A DNA stretch of 9,279 bases from an uncultured Nitrospina sp. GTDB lineage: Bacteria; Nitrospinota; Nitrospinia; Nitrospinales; VA-1. Below are positions 1-6,618 of this stretch, in pieces. Below the pieces are notes generated by a model. It worked only from the letters and a program-made list of their open reading frames with translations. It did not search any database and was not told where the DNA came from. The position numbers were made by a program, and so were the translations under genes. The DNA lies in assembly GCA_913044145.1 (NCBI GenBank), contig CAJWOD010000045.1, forward strand, positions 1-9,279. Direction: 5' to 3'. Each line of letters begins with the position of its first letter. Position 1 is the stretch's first letter.

Positions 1-126
1 GCTCACGGAAATCATACGAAAAAACGCCTACCCGTTTATTCCGGAAATGAATTGGGTACCCTAAGCCAAAGTTTTAACCAACTTTTAGATAGGTTGCAGG
101 AAGAAAAGCGACAAAATAAAGATTAA
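1..126 (+). CDS. C-terminal end of a HAMP-domain-like protein (partial)
   Basis: An open frame enters from the left edge and ends at TAA (124-126), giving 41 residues. The visible part contains NELGTLSQSFNQLLDRLQEE, which matches the second helix of a HAMP linker: the family pattern is D/N-E-L/I-G-x-L, then SFN, then LxxRLQ. HAMP segments normally join a membrane helix to a cytoplasmic signalling domain, but here the protein stops about 10 residues after the helix. It may therefore be a sensor-like protein that ends at HAMP, or one truncated after it. The gene is convergent with the SulP gene, whose stop lies 34 bases away, so there is no operon link. The HAMP call rests on one short helix; the rest of the protein is outside the window. 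Confidence 0.55.
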   Translation, partial: AHGNHTKKRLPVYSGNELGTLSQSFNQLLDRLQEEKRQNKD

Positions 127-127
127 C

Positions 128-146
128 CTATTGAAAAAATAGTTTT
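128..146. terminator. Possible weak bidirectional terminator between convergent genes
   Basis: CTATT (128-132) and AATAG (138-142) can form a 5-bp stem with a GAAAA loop, followed by TTTT on the plus strand. It sits between the two convergent stop codons, where a shared terminator is expected. The stem is short and AT-rich, so it would be weak if real. Confidence 0.25.
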
Positions 147-160
147 CGAGATTAGCAGAC

Positions 161-1759
161 TCACTCATCGATGGATGTCGTTCTTGCTCGTACTGATAAA
201 TCAAGACCATTTTCTTTGAATTTATTTACCCATTCGTCTACCTTTGACATGACCCTGCGGTCCACAAATTTTGTTTCTGTTATATCCAGCGTGACTCGCT
301 TCCCGTCTTTAAAAAAACGCTGGAGATGCTTTTGCAAAGGAATCCACGAGCTAAAAACAATGGAACCTCGTAAAGAAATTGTGACGGACTGATCCCCCGC
401 AGGAATGATCTTCGCATTCAATCTAAAGATGGAGCCTCCGCGAATGAAGTGGAGGATAATTTTGATCCCAATTCCAATTAATAATCCCTTCAGAAGATCC
501 GTAGCAAGTACACCAAATATGGTTGACACAAAAACAATAAACTGGTCTTTTCCCTCGCGATATACAGACACAAACTCATGGGGAGAAGCCAGACGATATC
601 CTGTGATTACTAATAACGCCGCCAAGGCAGCTAAAGGTATAAGATTAATGACTTTTGGGATCAAGGCAACACAGAGAAGTAAAAACATGCCGTGATAAAA
701 ATTTGCAAAACGGGTTCTTGCTCCATTATCGATATTGGCCTTACTTCGAACAATTTCAGAAATCATTGGCAACCCACCAATGAAAGCCGAAAGGGTATTT
801 GCTGTGCCAGTCGCTAACAAGTCTCGATCCAAATTTGTTTTTCTATCCCAGGGGTCGATCCCATCAATAGCCTTTGCGCTTAGTATTCCTTCCAAAGTTC
901 CAATGATCGCAAATAAAAGCGTATATTTAATTCCAGTTTCCGTGGTTATTCCTGAAAAATCAGGAAAAGTTACGGCATTTAGTAAATTACCAGGCACATT
1001 GACTAAAAAATTTTTACCCAATTCGTAGGTTTGATTATTGAACGTATAAGATCCCTCAACCCCAATCGCTAAAAATATTCCCAATGGAACAGTTATGAAT
1101 AGCATCAGCATTGGGGCAGGAATAACTTTGAATTTGGGATTTTTAACATAGCCATAACCTAAAACAATGATAATACCGATTATTCCGATTATTCCTACTT
1201 TGGGATTCATGTTTATTAAAAATGAAGGCATACCAGCAAGCAATTCCAGAGGAGAGCCCTGTGGATTCAACCCCATCAATACAGGAAACTGTTTTGAGAT
1301 AATGATAATTCCAATGGAAGCCAGTAAACCGTGAATCGCCGCTTGTGGAACAAGTTTTATAAAGATTCCTGCACGAAAGAGTCCGAGGATAATTTGGTAT
1401 ACGCCGGCCACAACTCCAACACCAAGCGCTAAACGATAGGCCTGAAAGTCCTTCGCAGGGTCCTCCCCTCCTGTAAAACCAAAATCCTGAACGCAACCCA
1501 ATGCAATAACGATCAAACCAGCAGCAGGTCCCTTAATTGTAAGTTCTGAATTACTAATGAAGGTGGCAAACAGACCGCCAATAATTGCAGTAAATATCCC
1601 GGCCACTGCAGGATAGCCTGAAGCCAGAGAAATTCCCAAGCACAACGGTAAAGCAATAAGAAAAACTAAAAACCCTGAGAGGATATCGTGTTTAAAGTGT
1701 GTTTTAAAACCCTTTAGATTCCCTTTAGGGGTTTCAGTAGAGTCGGATGACATATTCAT
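161..1759 (-). CDS. SulP-family anion transporter with STAS domain, candidate bicarbonate transporter
   Basis: This 532-residue inner-membrane protein belongs to the SLC26/SulP family, which carries sulfate, bicarbonate or other anions. Its length is typical. The N-terminus has the family start (HDILSGFLVFLIALPLCLGI, residues 24-43), followed by the substrate-region helix TIKGPAAGLIVIALG (74-88). A second conserved block runs from GTLEGILSAKAIDG (287-300) through FIGGLPMISEIVRSKANIDNGART (about 326-349), as in BicA-like proteins. A cytoplasmic STAS-like domain covers about 448-532. Its loop reads LDITETKFVDRR (491-502), where STAS proteins often have a Ser after the Asp, so a phosphorylatable Ser seems absent. 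The ATG at 1757-1759 is preceded by AGGAAA (1768-1773) at 8-9 bases, which favours it over the second in-frame ATG two codons on. It lies downstream of dabA on the same strand, so bicarbonate is the likely substrate by context. Sulfate cannot be excluded. Confidence 0.85.
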   Translation of the reverse strand: MNMSSDSTETPKGNLKGFKTHFKHDILSGFLVFLIALPLCLGISLASGYPAVAGIFTAIIGGLFATFISNSELTIKGPAAGLIVIALGCVQDFGFTGGEDPAKDFQAYRLALGVGVVAGVYQIILGLFRAGIFIKLVPQAAIHGLLASIGIIIISKQFPVLMGLNPQGSPLELLAGMPSFLINMNPKVGIIGIIGIIIVLGYGYVKNPKFKVIPAPMLMLFITVPLGIFLAIGVEGSYTFNNQTYELGKNFLVNVPGNLLNAVTFPDFSGITTETGIKYTLLFAIIGTLEGILSAKAIDGIDPWDRKTNLDRDLLATGTANTLSAFIGGLPMISEIVRSKANIDNGARTRFANFYHGMFLLLCVALIPKVINLIPLAALAALLVITGYRLASPHEFVSVYREGKDQFIVFVSTIFGVLATDLLKGLLIGIGIKIILHFIRGGSIFRLNAKIIPAGDQSVTISLRGSIVFSSWIPLQKHLQRFFKDGKRVTLDITETKFVDRRVMSKVDEWVNKFKENGLDLSVRARTTSIDE

Positions 1760-1838
1760 GGATTTTGTTTCCTATTGTCTACACTTAAAAACAAATCCGC
1801 ATTTCAATTGTGAACTAATAACAGTAAAAAGTTAAGAT

Positions 1839-1868
1839 ATTATAAATTTATTTAATACCTGAACGGAA
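1839..1868 (-). promoter_or_regulatory. Candidate sigma70-type promoter for the SulP gene
   Basis: On the minus strand there is a perfect TATAAT (-10, 1839-1844). Eighteen bases upstream is a poor -35 element, TTCCGT (1863-1868). Transcription would begin near 1832 and give a leader of about 70 bases before the SulP start codon. The AT-richness of the area makes chance -10 matches common, so this is only a candidate. Confidence 0.33.
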
Positions 1869-1874
1869 GTTAAT

Positions 1875-1982
1875 ATGCTTGATCAACTTGTAACCCTGTT
1901 GTTGGTGGATAAGATGAACCAAGCTCGCATCAGTCAGCCCATAAATGTTTTGGGTAGAATCCAATATATAACAATAGGATAG
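1875..1982 (+). CDS. Possible 35-residue small ORF antisense to the SulP leader
   Basis: ATG (1875-1877) to TAG (1980-1982) encodes 35 residues, beginning MLDQLVTLLLVDKMNQ. A GGAAG sequence lies 5 bases before the ATG, an acceptable ribosome-binding site. I recognise no family. It sits in the 300-base gap between dabA and the SulP gene, on the opposite strand, and overlaps the inverted repeats described for that gap. An ORF this short can occur by chance, so coding status is doubtful. The alternative is a non-coding structured region. Confidence 0.2.
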   Translation: MLDQLVTLLLVDKMNQARISQPINVLGRIQYITIG

Positions 1983-2027
1983 CCATTGAAATTGAGCTTA
2001 ACTATTAGCCCGGGAACAGGGTTGCAA
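1888..2027. repeat. 13-bp inverted repeat with nested smaller repeats
   Basis: TTGTAACCCTGTT (1888-1900) is the reverse complement of AACAGGGTTGCAA (2015-2027), apart from one position that forms a G-U pair in plus-strand RNA but an A-C mismatch in minus-strand RNA. Inside it are AAGCTC (1921-1926) with GAGCTT (1994-1999), CCCA (1938-1941) with TGGG (1950-1953), TTGGT (1902-1906) with ACCAA (1918-1922), and an ATCC/GGAT pair around 1959-1980. The nesting suggests a foldable plus-strand RNA of about 140 bases. I do not recognise a known RNA family. Confidence 0.35.
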
Positions 2028-2042
2028 CTCCCCTTTGGGCTA
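2006..2042. repeat. Hairpin-forming inverted repeat just downstream of dabA
   Basis: TAGCCC (2006-2011) and GGGCTA (2037-2042) form a perfect 6-bp stem around a 25-base interior, which contains a second GGG/CCC pairing around TTGCAA. It begins 18 bases past the dabA stop. Neither strand has a T-run after it, so it is not a standard intrinsic terminator. It could stabilise the 3' end of the dab mRNA or separate dabA expression from SulP. It overlaps one arm of the 13-bp repeat, so the two structures would be mutually exclusive. Confidence 0.4.
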
Positions 2043-2059
2043 TATGATTAAAAAGAAAA

Positions 2060-5000
2060 TTAATTAATCGGTTGCCACTCTTTCTGATATTGAAAAAAGA
2101 AAAATTTCTTGGTTTGAGGTTCTATAGCGACAAGATTGATCCATCGGTTTTTCGTCAATTGTTGCAAAAGTTCATGCCGCTCGACAAGCATCTCAATTCT
2201 TTCTAACGGTGCTTCAATGACACAAAATAACCGCATGGGCTCATGATAAGGTCTCTCACCATTGAAAATAGTTTGAAGCGGAAGCCCACAGCATAGATCA
2301 CTTTCTGAGCCATACATGACTCCTATATTACCGGTCACATTGTGATACACCTTGCTGCCGGCCCCATAGACCATTGGGTCAACAGTCGAAAAATAATGTT
2401 CCATGTTGATCCAATTGGTAACTATCATAGGAGCGGTCATGATAATCTCCAGATATCTTCCATCCGGGTCCTGTGCGGGATCATAAGAATGTAAAAAAGT
2501 CCGGCCCTCAAAATTTATTTCCTGAGTCAGCGCTCGCCGTCCCATAACAAAAGCGGTGTGGTTGGATAACCCCCACTCAGGTCGAACCTGAGACCAGTCC
2601 ATGCTACGCACCTTCGCGACAGGTGTTGCTTCCTGAATACCTTCCTTACCGGTGACATCCGGAAGGCGAAGGAGTCGTTCCAGATTGGTTTTTTCGCGGG
2701 CTTCCTTAAGCGCCTGTTGAAGTTTGATCAAATCTTGTTGATGTGTGGCCGGGACATCTTCCAAATCAGAAAGTATCACCTCATCTGTTACTGTGTCTTG
2801 TTGCCCTGGAATAAAATGAGTGTCTTGCGGAATGGTTAAACCTTTCTTTGCCAGTGTTTCCCTTACCTTTGGGTTGTTTGCCATGGCTGCAAGGGCTCGG
2901 GCGTTAGAAATCCCATGGTTTCCGCCGCAGGCCCCGCAATCTAAAGCTGATTCATAAGGATTGTTATCGGAAGTGCTGAAATGCCCACATAATAAAACGA
3001 GCCGGGCAAATGTTTTTGTGAACCCTAAAATCCTCAGCGCCGTTTCTACATATTTTAATTGTTCGGATGTGGTTAACCCTAGCTCCGCGATAGCTTGCAT
3101 CTGATTATCCACATCTTCCTCATTCAGATTAAATTCTTTTCTGAGCGAATCAATACATTCCTTAAGATCAGCATCCTTCCACTTAAGCAAACGCAAAAGC
3201 TCATCTTCTTCTGGGCTGCCAGATTGAATCTGGTTCAGCGCTATTTTTCGTAAGCGCTCCACCTGATCATCCAGATCAGGTGAGCTGCTTTTATTATATT
3301 TTTCAATTAATAATTTATAAATAGTAGCCCGCTGTTTCGATGCAACCATGTCATAGGCTTCATCTGGCGAGATTTTGTCAACAGTAAGCTTAGTTCCCAA
3401 GGAAGTATCCAAACCACCTGTAATCCATGACATGGCTTTTTTAAACCATTTAGGTTGTAAGGTTTTGCCAAATAGTTTAAATCCAAAAAACCAACCAATA
3501 GCCTCGACCATAACGTAGGGTGTGACCACATTTTCTTTCAAATCATGTAGTAATGTATGCCCGGCCTTGGTTATTTCATGTCCTTCTAAAAATTTCTTCA
3601 CCGCCTTATCTTGGTTGGCACGAGGAATTTCTTTTACAACATGTTTTGCCTGTAACAGGACGGGAAATTGGTCTGTTGGCTTTTCATCGGAAAATCCTTG
3701 ATAGCATAAGGGGACTCCAAAAAAACCTGCGAAGCCAAATGTTTCAACCTTTCCAGTTTTCTCGAAGTTTCTTCTAAAGCATTCCGACCGGACATCAATA
3801 CAAAAAAGAGCCTGAAGCAGTGGACGAGATTCCGTAGGCTTTTTTTCAGCTTCTTCAATCTCATCGTCCTCAATTAATTTCTCAAGGTTGGGTGAGATTT
3901 TTTTTACAAAACTCTCAAGGTAGCTTGACTCAAAGGCCTCCAACCAAATTGGTCCATGCTGCGATTCTGGGAATTTTTCTATCCAACCCACTAAGGAGTC
4001 TAAAACATCGGGAGAGCTGTCCACCACGTCTTTTATGGAGATATTAAATGATTGAGCAAGATGAATTATCTTTAAAGTTTGGCTTTCTATTTCTTGTTTT
4101 TTCCTGATTTGCCTCAATTTGGAAACCAGACTGGAATCACATCCGTCAAGATCGCCTAAATTTAGAGGCCTCTTAGTAAACGAGGATATATTTAGATGAT
4201 CAATCACTTCATCTGGTAACCCTCCCGATCGGAACTCTTTGTAAAGTCCGTAACCGATGGGGTGATTCTTTAAACATTCGATTATCGAATCATAAGAACC
4301 AGAAATTTTTAATTCTTCTTGGCATGCCTGACTTAACAATTCACGTTCATAAAAAAGCCGGATAGCCATATATTGGATGAGGTCAGCAGGAAAAGCATTT
4401 TGCCAATCATAATTCGTTTGTTCAGCACGCCATTTAATGAACCCCGTCCAACCAGCCAACTGGGCCAACTGTAAGGAAAAATAACCTTCCCATAAATTTT
4501 TTGGAATGCCCAAACAGGATAAACTTTCAAGTACAGCATCTTCAGGTTGATCCGGTAGATTAAGAATTTTGCTTTTCCAGTCTTGGATTCCAAGTATGGT
4601 ACCTGAATCATCTTCTAAAGATAACTCCTTCCAAACTGCGTAAAGATTTTTTTCTCTCATAGGCATACCCCAAGGAGCATGTCCTTCATCGAGAAAACCT
4701 CCTACATATTTTATAATTTGTCTATTAATCTGGTCTTGAACATCCGCCTCAAAGGTTTGGTCGAACCATTCTGCAAGAGTGTATTGAGTTGCCAAATCTT
4801 TTTCGTCTCTCTTTGCATGCCCACTCAAAAATTCATTTAGATCTTTATTGTTTGATAGTGTCTGAATTTTCTCAAAAATGTTTTTTATTTCTGGTTGGGG
4901 GTGGGAGGACTTTAGAACCGCCGAACAAACATCTAGGGCAACCTCTCCAGTACCGTGAATTAGAATAGCCTTCAAAACTTCTCGATGAGACAGTTCTTGG

Positions 5001-5320
5001 TTGCCAAGGGCGACTTTTTCTTCCTGCGCAACATCTTTTAAAGCTTTATCAATGCTTTCTTCAGTGATCCGACCTTCCTTAAAGTACTTACGGTACTCAC
5101 TATTAGGAAGATAACCCCGACCTCTTAAAAACCGTTCTGCCTCATTTATGGCTTTTTCAAAAGGGAAATGTTCCAATCCATGAAGTGGATTGTGATGAAT
5201 AAACGTTTTCATCGGCCAAAAATGCGATACCGGTTCGCACGCCAGATTGACAAGCGAATTTAATTCTGCTCGCTCTGATTCACTTGGCGTAACGCTTTTT
5301 TTATCTTCGAGCGTATTCAT
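2060..5320 (-). CDS. dabA: DabA, zinc-dependent CO2-hydrating subunit of the DAB inorganic-carbon transporter
   Basis: DabA (DUF2309/UPF0753 family) is the cytoplasmic, beta-carbonic-anhydrase-like subunit that with DabB turns CO2 into bicarbonate, coupled to ion flow. The family's four zinc-site residues are identifiable: C507 and D509 in LFCIDVRSE, H780 in LLCGHFS, and C795 in LDCGACGGNHG. The 15-residue spacing of the last two fits the family. The N-terminal signature ACEPVSHFWPMKTFIHHNP (27-45), followed by GLEHFPFEKAI, is also present. At 1086 residues it is longer than compact DabA proteins of about 800-850. Much of the extra length seems to lie before C507 and in a charged helical stretch at about 640-760. 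The C-terminus carries the conserved GSESDLCCGLPLQ block (1004-1016). Its ATG has GAGGAAAA upstream at a long spacing of about 13-15 bases, and no better start exists. It follows the NuoM-like gene by 46 bases, probably in one operon. Confidence 0.95.
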   Translation of the reverse strand: MNTLEDKKSVTPSESERAELNSLVNLACEPVSHFWPMKTFIHHNPLHGLEHFPFEKAINEAERFLRGRGYLPNSEYRKYFKEGRITEESIDKALKDVAQEEKVALGNQELSHREVLKAILIHGTGEVALDVCSAVLKSSHPQPEIKNIFEKIQTLSNNKDLNEFLSGHAKRDEKDLATQYTLAEWFDQTFEADVQDQINRQIIKYVGGFLDEGHAPWGMPMREKNLYAVWKELSLEDDSGTILGIQDWKSKILNLPDQPEDAVLESLSCLGIPKNLWEGYFSLQLAQLAGWTGFIKWRAEQTNYDWQNAFPADLIQYMAIRLFYERELLSQACQEELKISGSYDSIIECLKNHPIGYGLYKEFRSGGLPDEVIDHLNISSFTKRPLNLGDLDGCDSSLVSKLRQIRKKQEIESQTLKIIHLAQSFNISIKDVVDSSPDVLDSLVGWIEKFPESQHGPIWLEAFESSYLESFVKKISPNLEKLIEDDEIEEAEKKPTESRPLLQALFCIDVRSECFRRNFEKTGKVETFGFAGFFGVPLCYQGFSDEKPTDQFPVLLQAKHVVKEIPRANQDKAVKKFLEGHEITKAGHTLLHDLKENVVTPYVMVEAIGWFFGFKLFGKTLQPKWFKKAMSWITGGLDTSLGTKLTVDKISPDEAYDMVASKQRATIYKLLIEKYNKSSSPDLDDQVERLRKIALNQIQSGSPEEDELLRLLKWKDADLKECIDSLRKEFNLNEEDVDNQMQAIAELGLTTSEQLKYVETALRILGFTKTFARLVLLCGHFSTSDNNPYESALDCGACGGNHGISNARALAAMANNPKVRETLAKKGLTIPQDTHFIPGQQDTVTDEVILSDLEDVPATHQQDLIKLQQALKEAREKTNLERLLRLPDVTGKEGIQEATPVAKVRSMDWSQVRPEWGLSNHTAFVMGRRALTQEINFEGRTFLHSYDPAQDPDGRYLEIIMTAPMIVTNWINMEHYFSTVDPMVYGAGSKVYHNVTGNIGVMYGSESDLCCGLPLQTIFNGERPYHEPMRLFCVIEAPLERIEMLVERHELLQQLTKNRWINLVAIEPQTKKFFFFQYQKEWQPIN

Positions 5321-5366
5321 GTTTTGGTTTCGTTTTCCTCTTGATAGGTTGAAACTAATTGATACA

Positions 5367-6602
5367 TTATAAAGTTATTCCGCTATAAGCCGCGGCTAAT
5401 AGTAATACTGATATTGAAAAAACTTCTTTAGGCCCTAAATCGAAATACGGAACATCCGTGCGTGCCTCTCCAAAGGCTGTTTGATGAAGCATTTTTATAA
5501 AATACCAACCCCCTCCCAACCAAACCACAGAAAATAGGAGTGAAATCATGATGACACCTACATCTTGAGTTTCAATGGTGGGCATGAGTCCCAAACCTGA
5601 ATAGGCTGGAAATAAAGGTAGAAATAGGGCGAAACTCACAAGGAGAACTATTACTACTCCTAATCGAGGCATCGTCGAGAGGAGTCCTGGAAGATTTCCA
5701 ATGGTTTTCCAACCATAACGCATTTGAACAAAGGAAAAGGCAAGAGCAATACCGCCCATCACCAGCGCCAAAGTTATACCAAATGGAATTCCCCACTTTG
5801 GAAAACTCGTAAAGACTTGGAGAAGCCCCCAAATAAGAGACGAATGGGCTAAAGTCGCTGAAGCAAGGAATAAACTATTAACCTTTTGACCTAATGACGC
5901 TAATGAGGCATAAATCGCACTGAGTATAGCTAAGAGGCTTAAAACAAAAAGTATTTCAGCAGTTAAAAAGGAGTAAATGGTTTTTAATTCACCAAGTCCG
6001 ATCATTAGCCAAACAACAATCCAAAAACTTGAGAGAGTTCCTTTGGCATCTTTAATTGTTCTAACAAACGGGAGGTGAAAAGGCGCCAGTGGTAAGAAAG
6101 TCAAAGCCAAGAACAAGCCGGCAAGCATTTGAGAAGTTTCTCCCATGAATACGGAACTTAAGGCGAAGGTGATTGCAAACACTATGTGAAGTAATATTAT
6201 TTTCGTGCGAAATGTCTTTTGTTGTTCTTGATTTAGGGAGTATGCGACGTAACCTAATAGTCCACAAAGAAAAATCCGACCCACAATTGCCTCATTTAGA
6301 AGAACCCCAAAGCCAAACCCGAGAACTATCATGACTGAAGCATAGATAGGAGAAGCTTCTTGCGAATCTTCTTGGCAGAGAAGGGAGCAAAAACCTGAGA
6401 GAAGAACGGCACTTGTTAAAAATAGGATTGATGGTTCAGTTTCAATGGCGAACCGAATATAGATCAACCCACCTGCAAGAGCCCCAATAACAGTCAACCC
6501 CACACTTTTACGGATAGTGGAAGAGCCACTGGAAAACGTCCATATCGCCCCAAAAATGAGCGGAACCAAAGAGAGAATAAATGGAATATTATTAAAATGC
6601 AT
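5367..6602 (-). CDS. NuoM/MrpD-like membrane protein between dabB and dabA
   Basis: This 411-residue, very hydrophobic protein has about 11-12 predicted membrane helices. It resembles, weakly, the proton-conducting antiporter subunits of complex I and Mrp (NuoM/NuoN/MrpD). LPLAPFHLPFV (170-180) matches the family's LPLFPFHTWLP element, and SLGQKVNSLFLASATLAHSSL (236-256) parallels the 'D-I-K-R-L-I-A-Y-S-S-I-S-H-M-G' helix. FIKMLHQTAFGE (368-379) fits the late 'RMVQRVFFG' stretch. Key residues look lost: the helix after PFH has no channel Lys, and only scattered charges (E104, E205, K240) remain in helices. It is also shorter than NuoM, at about 500. The ATG is 16 bases after the dabB stop, with a weak AAGAAAG ribosome-binding site. 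Its position between dabB and dabA suggests an accessory membrane subunit of the DAB complex. That role is inferred; the family is known only by resemblance. Confidence 0.7.
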   Translation of the reverse strand: MHFNNIPFILSLVPLIFGAIWTFSSGSSTIRKSVGLTVIGALAGGLIYIRFAIETEPSILFLTSAVLLSGFCSLLCQEDSQEASPIYASVMIVLGFGFGVLLNEAIVGRIFLCGLLGYVAYSLNQEQQKTFRTKIILLHIVFAITFALSSVFMGETSQMLAGLFLALTFLPLAPFHLPFVRTIKDAKGTLSSFWIVVWLMIGLGELKTIYSFLTAEILFVLSLLAILSAIYASLASLGQKVNSLFLASATLAHSSLIWGLLQVFTSFPKWGIPFGITLALVMGGIALAFSFVQMRYGWKTIGNLPGLLSTMPRLGVVIVLLVSFALFLPLFPAYSGLGLMPTIETQDVGVIMISLLFSVVWLGGGWYFIKMLHQTAFGEARTDVPYFDLGPKEVFSISVLLLAAAYSGITL

Positions 6603-6618
6603 AATCTTTCTTCATTTT

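Noticed and set aside
171..1028. Several plus-strand open frames of 73-97 codons
   Set aside because: They lie opposite the SulP gene, whose product has clear family motifs over its full length. They have no recognisable domains and are antisense shadows.
2006..2042. Intrinsic terminator for the dab operon
   Set aside because: The stem is perfect, but no T-run follows on either strand, so it was listed as an inverted repeat only.
2019..2042. tRNA-like T-arm and acceptor end (GGGTTGCAACTCCC followed by GGGCTA)
   Set aside because: It superficially resembles a tRNA 3' half, but no anticodon arm, D arm or matching 5' acceptor in correct spacing is present.
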